Origin: Fasciolopsis buskii
Lineage: Eukaryota; Platyhelminthes; Trematoda; Plagiorchiida; Fasciolidae
NCBI GenBank assembly: GCA_008360955.1
Contig: LUCM01003887.1
Coordinates: forward strand, 184,323-248,322
DNA: 64,000 bases
Direction: 5' to 3'
The position numbers and the translations under genes were made by a program. Below are positions 1-10,367 of the stretch, piece after piece; the stretch's first letter is position 1, and every line of letters begins with the position of its first letter. A model generated the notes under the pieces. The model ran no database searches and was not told the DNA's origin. It was given only the letters and a program-made list of their open reading frames with translations.

Positions 1-3000
1 TCAGCCTCATCGTTTCTATGAAACGGCAATTGTAAGGAGTTTCGAGACAAAAAGACAAACTAATCTAGTTGTGCAATAACTTCCTGACTTGATTCACCTC
101 AAACACAGTAAAGCAAAGTTTTCGTCTTTGAAATTACTCATCCGCTTCTCCGTAATAGTAACCATTTCGTCATCGGCATTTTTAGAGGCACTGAGAGCAT
201 GTATTAAGCATTTCAACAAACCCCACAATTTCATATTTAACAAACTCATACTGTCACTTGGACTCAAACTTGTTTTGCTCTACCGCGTGCAGTGTCAGCG
301 TTTGTTTCCGACCCAGATTTCCAGTGTCTAATAAGCAGTATTATTATGCCCCTTATTTGTTGTTTTTGGATTAGCTGGAACAAGAAACAAGGACATCGAA
401 CATGAACTGCTCTAGTCTTGTTGATAGGAGCTGGTAAAACCTTTTTGCATCCGTCTTAATAACAGATATGGCATGAGTCCTGCAGTATGAATCGCCTTAG
501 CCGGCAGACAAAGCTGCCGACTGTAAACCGGTTTGTAGAAATTAAGCCCAGTTAGAAATATCAAGACAGGCAGACGTTGACTAATTTATCTCATATTTTC
601 TGGGTTTGTATTTTTTCTTTTCACAAAGATGACACTTTGAGGCATGTGTCTTTTCATTACCAACCGGAACTGCAGTTCTATCTGTCCTACAACACTGTTC
701 CGTGTGGTTTATCATTCTACATAAAACCAATTTTAATAAGAATTCAGTAGGCACAAAAATCAGAAGAGAAGGCGGTTACAGATTCATTACAGATTCATCC
801 TATTTCTAACAGGAAAGATTTCACTATGAACTAGTGTTAATGAAGTCTTTTTGCTGACGAAATTTGTAATGCATATTTGATCATTATTGAAATTTTTTGA
901 CGTTTGAATTTGATGTGGTAGTAGCTTCAGTAATAACTTGTCACATTTAATAAAGCAGGTAACCCGAGTGACTATTATCGTGCTGAATGTGGCCGGGACG
1001 CACGGCGTAATTGGAGGGTGGGTTGCATTTGCTGGAGAAATTAGCCCGTGCGTTTGTCAGGTCAGATTTCAAATGCATTGTTTTCCCTTCCTATTATTTC
1101 ATCTAATGGCACAAATTGTCACTTGATATTCGTTTGTGATCCAAAATGTTATTTGTTGTATAGATTATAATTTGCTCAACAGTCATCCACTAGCTCATAA
1201 TGAATTGCATTTTTTTACCTCATTTTTGATTCCAAACAACAAGCTTCCTCGTTATTGAAAAGTGATACTTAACAAATGAATAAATTAAGTAAATAGAAAG
1301 CAAATTTATTGAAAACGAAATCACTTATGATACCATCTCTGACTGGCAAATTAGATCTTTTATCCAAGATGCATCTCCATGAGTTTTCATATTTCTCACA
1401 AATCCAGTATAAAAAGGGCACAGATTTACTTCGACTTAGAGACTTAGTAGTTGCCTTGACATTTCATGTCTTGTGGGTGACAATTCGCTGACATTTGTAA
1501 TAATCTAAAAGCAACATATGGACTTACTATGCCTCTTCTTGAATGATTAATGAAAGGTTGTCTATACATCACCGCTGAGGTTCATTTACGGATTCATCAT
1601 TCTTGCACCACCTAGTAAATTATTTCAAATCCTGGTGACAAACAATGCAAAGCTATTTACTCTAATTGTTTACTTTGAGCTGAGCATGTATTTTACAGGG
1701 TGGATGTATTTTTAGCATTGAGTTACCTCCTCCTGGTGAAGCTAAATCGTAAATTACAGATAAATTTTGTGCTTTTATCCCCATTTGAATTCAGTACCTA
1801 GAAGTCGGATTATCACCTCAGGTACTGAATCGTATTGCAAAGTCATTTCGGAGAATCACAGCTGTGGGAGAGGCTACGTGCTACGTCCAAATTGCAAAGC
1901 CACTTTGCTTCGGTGCAATTAGTCACAAATTGGTGAAACAAGACTGACACACAATCTCGTTTGACGTCGGTTAAACCATAAACGAACTTGCATTTGGGCC
2001 GACAACAAGCCGGAGGACAAATAAGGAATCAGTCGAGCAGTCCCCGCGGACCGATCAAAAGTTGTCTGGTTTATAACACTCAGAGGAATACACAGGTGGC
2101 ATTCGCTATGAGGATCAAAGACTAGTCGATGAACTCGTTTGCAGAGGAGAACATCTAATGAGGTCCATCCTTTGTATATCCAGTACAAAAAATTTCTTTA
2201 TGAAAATTGAACGACAATTTGTCGTGTTGAATAGACAGAGGTCACTGATTCGTCCTCCCTTGAATAGGCGGGCTGGGATTGAACTGAAGGCAAGACGGCC
2301 GGCTGAAGACTGAGCGGATCCCACATAAAAGTTTATGGGTCGACCGCTAAATTTGATTTTTTGTTATTGTCTTCATTCATTAGAAGCCAAGTAGTATTTT
2401 GTAATGAACTTCACGCACTCAAGAAACTGTTTTCTTATTGACGAACAGTAAATTTCTGTGGTTTGCCAGATAGTTGAAAAATTGCCAGAAATTATAAGCA
2501 AGACACGGTTATCTTACTGGTCAGCGTGAATGATTAGTCAGTCTATATGTGGTTAGATCAATGCAAGATATGATTTGTGAGAGTATCAAAGATTAACTGG
2601 TAAGAAACAAACCACTCGAGCATTATATCATTTGAGTGACCTGCTGCTCACGTCAATCTTGCTTTCAAGCCTTAATATTAATTGTTTTTACTGTAGGGAA
2701 GGCACCTGTTGTAAGAATTGAGCATTGTATTCAAAATCCAGTGGCTTCTCGAACCAAGCATCAAACGGATGGTACTTGGTGCCATGTGGAACTTCGATAA
2801 GTTGCAGACATCTTAATCAAACAGCACAGACTCTATGAGCTTCCGTCAACAATCCATTGAACGGAGTACACGTGGCAACTCCGATTTAATTTACATGCAT
2901 GACAGGAACCCCACCTGGAATAGTATGCAGTTTTCACAGCCGAACAGTGATACTGCACAAAGAATGGCTTCCTGCATCCGTTATCAGTTAATTTTACCTG

Positions 3001-4323
3001 GGATGAACTGGAAATGCAACCAGAAGCATTTGCAAATCGTCATCGATTTGAGCATTTATTAGAACTCAATAGCAACTTATTAAAGTTTCACCGTTGCAAT
3101 AATGTATTCATCTGTTCTGAAAAAAGTTCATGGATTCCAGTGACGGTTTGGACGGTGGTGAATTGCAACTCCGTGTAAATAGGTACAGTCACCTGGTATG
3201 GTTCCTTCCCGTAAAGAGAATGCCTGAACCAACGCAGAAACCATGCAGCGGTCAACGTGCGCTTGCTTCTATGTACGTTTTTTATATCGCATCTACGCTG
3301 AGGCCGAAGCGTGAATCCCAATTATTCGAATCTAAGTCGAATATTACGGTCCCTTGACTTTATTCGCTAAACTAAACGGTGGAATTTGTTGACACCCACA
3401 CGCTCTCCTTGAAAAAGATGAAGACAACATTTTAGTTCACTAATCTAACATTAATTTCAAAATACGATGAGGACTGCAGATGTGGTTGGTCACAATTTGG
3501 TGAAATTTCAGATGTTCGATTAACCTTCGTCGGCCATTTTGCACAGCTCAGCAGTTGTAGTTTGTCCAAGGTGAGTTCGGTACCGGGTCTCTTTGAAACA
3601 CAGGACCGAGACACCTTAAAATGATTTGAAAAAGTTTTCCGTGAACTGGACTTTGTTTAATACGCGAATGAGATTTTGTAATGGAAAATAAAATAAGTAA
3701 AACATTCTGGATGACCATTTGGAGAATTTAACTGGGGAAAATTTATGACGTACCACCAGCTGTTAGTACACCCTTTATCCAACGCACTAATGATCATTCA
3801 ATTCACGTTCCATTTTTAGAAGATATAATAATAAGCACTACTCCTGTTGAAATTCTTGTCCGTTAAACGTACTACAATGTGAAATCGTTGAAAGACGAAA
3901 TAAAATTAATGAAAATAATGTCTTAAACGATTTTTCATTGTCTAGCGCTTACTATGACTGCAAAATTTAAGAAAATTCTTAAAAAAATATATAAATTTCT
4001 CATGAACAAACATGCCAGACAATATGATATGATATGATATGATAATTGATGCCTAATTGTGCAGGGGTTCTGTCATCGGGCAGCTGACAATCAAGCTTTG
4101 AAATTGTAAACTATTTTGTTAATTCCATTTCACGGACAATAAAATCTGGCAAGTCCAAATAGACTGCACGCTTGTTTCATCGAGAAAATTTCATCGAGAA
4201 TATTGTGCCCTAATTTTTCAGGTTACACTTTGAATCTTGTGACTTGAAAAACCTGTGAGCGGTACTAATTGCCCCCCTACTCTTATATACGTGACCAGAA
4301 CATAAGGTTTGTTAAACTACAAA
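1..4323. other. Non-coding stretch, nothing recognised apart from a pentanucleotide repeat
   Basis: AT-rich sequence with only short open frames on both strands, none longer than chance would give and none recognisable. A few splice-like signals occur (for example a pyrimidine tract ending in TAG at 2691-2696), but no frame, polyA signal and splice pair agree well enough to call an exon. A (TATGA)n tract lies at 4023-4043 and is listed separately. Confidence 0.6.
4023..4043. repeat. Pentanucleotide microsatellite (TATGA)n
   Basis: About four uninterrupted copies of a 5-bp unit, seen directly in the sequence. No gene is attached to it. Confidence 0.9.
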
Positions 4324-4625
4324 ATGGCTTCGCTGAGAAAGAGAATCACAATGATTAATCGTAAACTTCCCACGACAGGTAAAAGCAAGATACTAGGGGA
4401 ACTCAGCTCCATCAAAATCCCTTCGTTGAAAAACTGAAAGGACGAGAGAGCGGCCGTCAGTCAAACAAGATATTAACCAGAGTCGCTTCAATGAAAAATT
4501 GAATAGTTATATTGTATGCATTGGAGGTATTTTATTAGAATGATAAATATTTGTAAATTTTCTTTCCAGAACCCGTTGCTTTTTGTGATGCTGAGCTTCA
4601 GAGTTATTTTGCCAATGTCTTATGA
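4324..4625 (+). CDS. Candidate two-exon small gene, product unknown
   Basis: Exon 1 (4324-4378) starts with ATG in a good context (AAAATGG) and has an in-frame TAA 21 nt upstream. It ends at a strong donor, ACAG|GTAAAAG. Exon 2 (4570-4625) follows a strong acceptor, TTTTCTTTCCAG, and stops at TGA 4623-4625. The phases match: one base carried over plus two bases makes GAA. The joined frame would encode 36 residues with a basic N-terminal half. A TATATA-like stretch lies near 4283. I do not recognise the peptide. Both exons are short, so this could be a chance assembly, or the first exons of a longer transcript using another donor. What is seen is the frame and the splice consensus; that it is a gene is inference. 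Confidence 0.3.
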
Positions 4626-5851
4626 AAATTGGACTAATAATTACTCACTAATTGACATCCTGTTTGATCCCGTCAAGAATACGAAGAATATCGTTGTCCT
4701 ATTAATTTTATCATATATGTATTGTAGTTCCTGCGTTTATAGTGATTCGTTATATGTTTCTTCAAAATATTTCATTGCCAAACCCACTTGCTAAAACCTC
4801 ATCAATTAAATTGAGCAAAACCGGAACAATTGATATCTGCATGCCTACGGGGAACTAGGTTATGTACTACAGTAGTATGAAAACAATACAAATAGCGAAC
4901 GTCCACTACACGAACGACTAGCAAACCGGCATACGGTAGGTCTAAGTTAATAAAGGAAATTTAAGACCGAACTGCGCCCAATAGTAAATCAGGCAAGTTT
5001 GCCTGTTTGTCGAAAAGAATACAAAAAAGAATACACAAATAATACAAATGAATTTAAAAAATACAAGAAAGATTACAGAAAATACAAAGGATGAATGAAT
5101 GAACTTAAACTTACACCCCAGGTAGGATATAGTAATAACATCAATAAATATATTAGTGAGCTGGCCATGAAAACCTACTTTGGGGCAGACATACATCGAA
5201 AAAGTCAATATCACAAAACGTTGATGCAGTAAAATATTTATATCCGCCCGGAATTGCTTGACCAACTCACTGCCAATGAGGGCATGTAATTATTTGGAAA
5301 TCACCAGAATCGCCCTATCATAACCCATGTACTAATATAATTCAATTGATGGCTGGATATTCATTTCGTCAAGCTGTTCAGGGTACATAGAACAATCGAA
5401 ATGACGTTTGCACTTATTCGAAATCAGCGGTCTTATTTCAAAGGAAATTGCCTAGAGTTTATTGATTTAGATTAGTAATTTTTACTGTCCAGTAAAATGG
5501 CCATCTCATTTTGGCCGTACACATGCAAACGCAGCATTCAAGCACGACAAACCAATGCAAATAGCTAAAAGTCTAATATGAATAGTTTGCTGCATAAAAG
5601 TAGCCTGATCAAAAGGAATGTTGTTTGCAGACAGGTCAGTAGTAAGGAGTCTGTCAATCACCCAAATATTTTCAGTTTTTAAGGCAGCCAACAGTATCGG
5701 AGAGAAGGTTACCTCTATTAGTAACTTTAATAGTTGGGGGAATGGAAAAAAGTCAGCGTCTGATAAAACGTTTGCGGTTTGGGCGAGGCGGATATGCCCT
5801 GCTGATGATTCATAACAAGAAAGAATCTGCTGATTACATAACCCGGAGGCG
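4626..5851. other. Non-coding stretch, nothing recognised
   Basis: AT-rich sequence. The longest frame here is on the minus strand, 5506-5997. It runs into the family B repeat and I judge it to be fortuitous. No tRNA, terminal repeat or conserved motif is visible. Confidence 0.6.
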
Positions 5852-6090
5852 TGCAGATCAGTGACGGATAGGTGCAACATTATATAGTGAAATTCAGCCG
5901 AAACCTTTAAGATCCATCCCGGTAATCTGACGTCTAAGGCATCCAGCTCAAAATCGTTCGTCCCGGGTTCGGGTGCCAGTTCGGGCATAGTGGACAAGCA
6001 TTGCTGACGATTCCTAGGATTTATGGATTAGCTGTACACAACTTCCAGGTGAGTGACGATATCACATCGTAGATTATTGCACGCAAATTA
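5852..6090 (+). mobile_element. Family B tRNA-derived element, diverged copy
   Basis: This segment aligns along its length with the reverse complement of the two copies near 55.3-55.9 kb. It has the shared leader (GTGACGGATAGGTGCAAC), then the tRNA-like domain (5915-5988, with CGGGTTCGGGTGCC as a B-box-like stretch and a closing GTTCGGGCA), then the 3' body with ACGATATCACATCG matching the tail. The A-box region is worn (CCCGGTAATCTGACG against CCCGGTAGCGTAATG), so this is an old copy. Family B tail sequence beyond about 6090 is not detectable. Confidence 0.75.
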
Positions 6091-7753
6091 TCTTTGTTTG
6101 CCCTGGGAATCTTAGACACCTAGTCTGATTTCATACGACATTAAACAGACGGCAAAACAATCCCAGTATACTTTATTATCTTCAGATGATAGATAAATCT
6201 TTCGGCCAACATTTTTCGCTTTACTCCAGCAAGTACCAGACGCGTGTAAACAAAATTAACGAATACGCATAACAGACATGGATTTTGGGCATCAAATTTT
6301 TATCCCAACTAATATGTTTGGACTGGGAATGGTTTGATTGTCGACAACACATCAATACTACTCAACAAATCCAAGTTTTCCGTTATATGTGCTTCAGGCA
6401 AAATAATAAATGTTATCCGCAGCATGAGCGTAGACAAACTCTCAAGTTTTATCACCGCGTGAAATCATCGTTTTCGTTTTTGGACTCTTCTTTGAATGGT
6501 TCGTCAATATCATCGCTTTAAGTATTTTCTGCTTTTAGTAAAATCCAGTCAAATGAAAATAATTAATAAAAACTACCCAGATTTAGACATTAAAGATCTA
6601 TGTGAACCACTTGTTGAAGGCATTCGATTTCAGTGATATTCCAAATTTTCGAGCTGATTCAAAGCATGGGCTTGAAAAAACCTCTTCAATGAATGTAAAC
6701 GGCAGAGAGCCTGAAAATATTGATGGTGTACCTACACATGTAGGGATTAGTACATTAGTATGTTTATAAATAACATCAACTAAGACTCTTCTTGCGTAGC
6801 CGATATATTTGAAACTTATCAGGACTGACAAACAACCGGCAGTTGTAAAAAATTGCACTAATTTGTCTGGAAGAACCAAGTTGTCCAGCGCGAAAGCACT
6901 TATAAATGATTTTACAATAATGACTCCAGAGACCAATACAGGAGTAGACTATGTGCGAATTTCCACCGACTAGTAATAGTCTAACTCAAAATACTCCACT
7001 CCAGCATTACCGGAATTGAGAATTTAACTTACGTTAACAGACGATTGATTGAGCGCTATTTTAGAAACACACACCGAAAGCATAGGCAGTTATCAACCTA
7101 CGTCTCGCATCAGAATACACCGAATGTGTAGCAAATAGTCATAGCTTAGTTTAGTCACCCATTTGTTACATATCACAAGCAGTGCAAGAAATGGATTTCT
7201 CAACGGAAGAAGAATTATATTGCACATGGAAAGCAGATTACTTTGAGATGATTATTCGTTTGTGTGTATGTGTGTGTGATAATGCTAATAAGGACAAATT
7301 CATCAGGACTATACATTGTTTGTTTAACATTTGCCGACTAGCCTCACTTTCGCGTTTAGCAAAACGTCAAAAGCACAATTCAACCATGATTTTTTCGTAC
7401 GTTCTTCGAACAGCATGCGTGAGAAAATGAAAAACGACTCATTTAGTTGTCAACTTGCTCTTTTCCGAATGGAACCGTCGGTTCTTTGACGATTGATTCC
7501 GTGAAAACTGAACAGCACAGCACGTTTCATTCACTTCTGTACACAGTTTGTCTTTTCACGGGTTGTTTGTAATATGCTGTGTATGTAAAGGCGGATTTGT
7601 TATGCCGTACATGCGGTTGGCCAGCATATTTCACGCGTTTCCATCAACGGCACAAAACACTAGAGCACAGCTTTCCGGACGGTGTCCGTAAGAGGCAAAC
7701 ACAGTTTTAGATGCAATGTGAGAATTATCGTTTTCTGTTCAAAGAAAACAAAG
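6091..7753. other. Non-coding stretch downstream of the channel gene
   Basis: This is the 3' flank of the minus-strand channel gene at 7754-9556. No canonical polyA signal (AATAAA or ATTAAA on the minus strand) is found in the 300 bp after the stop codon. A 112-codon minus-strand frame at 6598-6936 is open but unrecognised. The opposite strand has several equally plausible shorter frames, so I do not call it. A short TG-rich tract lies at 7261-7278. Confidence 0.55.
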
Positions 7754-9556
7754 TCACAGTTTAACACCAGAAATTTCACCTTTGGTCTCCTCCGGCTGAA
7801 CTACGATGGATTTCTGAGTTTTTTGTGATGATTTTTCTTTTGGTGAATCGTGAGTTGTACTGTACAGCAAATAGACGAATTCTAAAAGTTCCACAAAAAA
7901 CGCAGCAGTTAAACCGACTGTGAGTGAGCACAAACCGCCTACACGGCTAACTAAAACGTAGGAGCTGAGCACAAGTTTCTCGTTCTTTTCAACTGTACTG
8001 GTCGATTTTCGTTTCACGACAACATACGCGAAATCATCACTGTCTAGATTGAGGTTCTCTGGCGGCCACTTTGGTAGATTTGCGAAGTATTCCTCATTGC
8101 CCTCAGTCAGATTCGTCAGTTCCTGTTGACGTGGTATATGAGTCAGATTGCCATATTTCAAATACAGTTCCCATTGTTTGAAGGCTGGATGTTTTGTCAA
8201 ATTTGTGCTTCCGTGATTCCGGTAATAGGTATACAAATTCTGTGACGCCTGGTTCTGTACACGCAACCAGTATAATTGCCACGGATATCCTCGCCATTTA
8301 GTGATCGATGTGGAACTAGCATATTCGTAGTAGGTACACCGTGGCAAACACTGGGAACCTTCAGGTTTATTTTTTGCAGATTTTTCCATGATTCTTGCCA
8401 GACAGTACAGCCGCTCCATAAATGCCGTCATATTTTCATTGGCACGCAATCTACCGCAGTAAGGCATCTTGTCCGTTGGTTGTACGGGTCTGGGATTCAT
8501 AACAAGCATGCAACCACATTCGGACATGATTTCTTTTTGCTGGTGTAGCAGTAGACAACTAGATTGGGTGTAATTATACCATTCGTCCAGATCCCGGTAC
8601 CTATGGGATTCGTTTGCCACAATACACGGCCGTTTGGGTGTGTTCAGCCGGTTCCACAAGTACGATTCATAAGATATCTCGTTCAGTTTCCCAGGCTCTA
8701 CGTGCAGTCCATCTTTTTCCAAATCGGGCATGGTGCCGGGTTCGTGTACCACAATACGTAGTCCGCGAGCTTGTTCAAATACGTCGATGAAGAAAGCTGG
8801 ATGTGTCGGTACGTCACGATCTCGTGGACTCATCCCAACTACTAGGCTAAATATGGAAATGTCCTTTGCCTCAGTCCAATCTTTCGGTTCAAACGTGTAA
8901 CAATTCATAAACGAATGATGCGAAAATCGACGAAGCTGGTAGTTTCTTAGCAACGTGCAGTCATCCTCGAATGAAATACTTTGTGCAGTGAAATGGACAC
9001 AGGAAAGAAATATAGCTGGAGAGTGTCCGAGTCGAATTGCCTCTTTGACAGCCAGATTTTGATAATACACACTCTGAGTATCATAACCCCAAATATTATT
9101 AGCTAAATCAATTTCATTTCTGTATAAGGCATCCAGCACTAGTTGCCTCATGTATTGGTTAAATTGCGACGGTGAAAGTATCTCCGATTTATTCCATAAT
9201 TCATACGCTTCGTATGAGAACGGAGGTTGATGACACACGGTTAGTGCAGGAAATGGGGCCGGAGTGTCTAGCTTGATTTGGATATGAACACTGACGTCGT
9301 AATTCAAATAGTCTTTTATCAGCAAGGCTGTTGAAGAAACTAGTAGACAAGTCATACTGAGAACAAAAGTAAGCCACATGATACGTAAGACTTTCGGCCC
9401 GGTGTGCAGTTTAGACATCCCGCGAACTGAGGTGCATTTGCAAAATAAACGAAATGCCTGATTTGGATGACAACAATGCCATCGCTTCGATTTCTCAGTT
9501 CGAATTGTTTGTTTGCCATTCTTTCCGCAGTCGGAGGACGTGACTATCATGTCCAT
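7754..9556 (-). CDS. DEG/ENaC-superfamily ion channel subunit, intronless
   Basis: A 600-residue protein with the full layout of an amiloride-sensitive, peptide- or acid-gated sodium channel subunit. Such subunits form plasma-membrane trimers. A short cytosolic N-terminus is followed by transmembrane segment 1 (about 58-80), the post-TM1 motif PFPALTVC (101-108), CYTF (219-222), the cysteine-rich block C334...CGC (347-349), CLPRC (403-407), then TM2 (about 531-566) with GG (540-541), S544 and E556, and a 34-residue cytosolic tail. Seven N-glycosylation sequons (122, 315, 328, 375, 452, 470, 482) all fall in the ectodomain. Length is normal for the family. The start is ATG at 9556 with G at -3 and +4; a second ATG follows at codon 3. 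The coding sequence is one exon with no frameshift. Oddities: RG (45-46) replaces the usual HG, and GLT (548-550) replaces the usual G/S-x-S filter. The subfamily (FMRFamide-gated, degenerin or acid-sensing) and the ligand cannot be told from sequence alone. Confidence 0.96.
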   Translation of the reverse strand: MDMIVTSSDCGKNGKQTIRTEKSKRWHCCHPNQAFRLFCKCTSVRGMSKLHTGPKVLRIMWLTFVLSMTCLLVSSTALLIKDYLNYDVSVHIQIKLDTPAPFPALTVCHQPPFSYEAYELWNKSEILSPSQFNQYMRQLVLDALYRNEIDLANNIWGYDTQSVYYQNLAVKEAIRLGHSPAIFLSCVHFTAQSISFEDDCTLLRNYQLRRFSHHSFMNCYTFEPKDWTEAKDISIFSLVVGMSPRDRDVPTHPAFFIDVFEQARGLRIVVHEPGTMPDLEKDGLHVEPGKLNEISYESYLWNRLNTPKRPCIVANESHRYRDLDEWYNYTQSSCLLLHQQKEIMSECGCMLVMNPRPVQPTDKMPYCGRLRANENMTAFMERLYCLARIMEKSAKNKPEGSQCLPRCTYYEYASSTSITKWRGYPWQLYWLRVQNQASQNLYTYYRNHGSTNLTKHPAFKQWELYLKYGNLTHIPRQQELTNLTEGNEEYFANLPKWPPENLNLDSDDFAYVVVKRKSTSTVEKNEKLVLSSYVLVSRVGGLCSLTVGLTAAFFVELLEFVYLLYSTTHDSPKEKSSQKTQKSIVVQPEETKGEISGVKL

Positions 9557-10196
9557 TTCCTACCAACAGTCTTTTATCATCAGCGATGTAATAGATTATA
9601 ATAGTCGTTGATCAGAAACGCATTTGTTCAGCCGGTGATCCTCAAAGCACTGACTTGCACGTAGTGAAATCATAGAAGCTGTCGACGTTTGTAGTGACAC
9701 AACAATATTGAATAACTGTTGAAATTTTACTTTTGTCGTTTAGAGACAAATATCCAGCCAGACTTCAAGATCGTTTCCACCCATGTTTCGGCCAATGGGA
9801 AACAAAATGAATTTTCACCAATCACGGGCAACCTCGTTTGAACTAATCATTTGTTACGATTTGCTTAATGGGAGAATTCGCGTGTACTTCTACAAAAATC
9901 TGGATATGCTTATTTGTAGACACATGGAAAGTCACAACACGCAACGTAACCTGTTAAAAGTTTCGGGCTATAAATATGCAAAAAACCGCTATGTTTTCAG
10001 TTCCATAAACTATTGTAATTATATTTTGCAGGTCAACTTTGACTGATATTATCGGATGTTTATTTTAATCCACTAATCTGTTATTCTGATTTGTCATTTG
10101 TAAACGCTGCCTTCAGGCTGCAGTTGGTCTTTTAGAAGCCACTGGTGATTATCTCCGAAAATCTCTAAACACAACAATAAGTAAATTATTTTTCAG
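9557..10196. other. Presumed 5' flank of the channel gene, no clear promoter
   Basis: No convincing TATA box or initiator was found at a sensible distance from the ATG at 9556. A minus-strand AG four bases before the ATG (GTTGGTAG|GAAATGG) could be an acceptor for an untranslated 5' exon or a spliced leader, but its pyrimidine tract is poor. Otherwise nothing is recognised. Confidence 0.4.
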
Positions 10197-10367
10197 TTTT
10201 GCTTTGCGGAACACATTTGTTATCAAATGGTATTTTCTTTTGACAAGAAATGTGTCAGTAAGCTTCTCGAAACTCTTCTTCCTTGTTCCATGTTATTTTG
10301 CGACATTCACCTTCCTCGGCCAATCACGAAAATATTGTCACTGAAATGCAGACGTCTTTTAGAGGCA
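10197..10367 (+). CDS. Candidate internal exon, product unknown
   Basis: An open stretch of exactly 57 codons lies between a strong acceptor (AATTATTTTTCAG) and a near-perfect donor (GAGGCA|GTAAGTG), phase 0 at both ends, with an ATG at 10227. The predicted peptide is rich in Leu, Cys and Lys, looks helical, and resembles nothing I know. Another plus-strand candidate at 14433 also starts in phase 0, so the two could be consecutive exons. Coincidence of signals cannot be excluded: I estimate roughly a one-in-ten chance of one such combination arising in a window this size. Confidence 0.3.

Noticed and set aside
2250..2325. GTTCAATCCCAGCC on the minus strand, a good B-box consensus
   Set aside because: No A box at the right distance, no match to families A or B, and no tRNA-like fold, so it was not called as a tRNA or SINE.
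5506..5997. 163-codon minus-strand frame, the longest after the channel gene
   Set aside because: Its first part is the antisense of a family B repeat and the remainder has no recognisable domain.
6598..6936. 112-codon minus-strand frame near the channel gene
   Set aside because: No ATG-supported gene model, no domain, and the opposite strand holds equally plausible frames.
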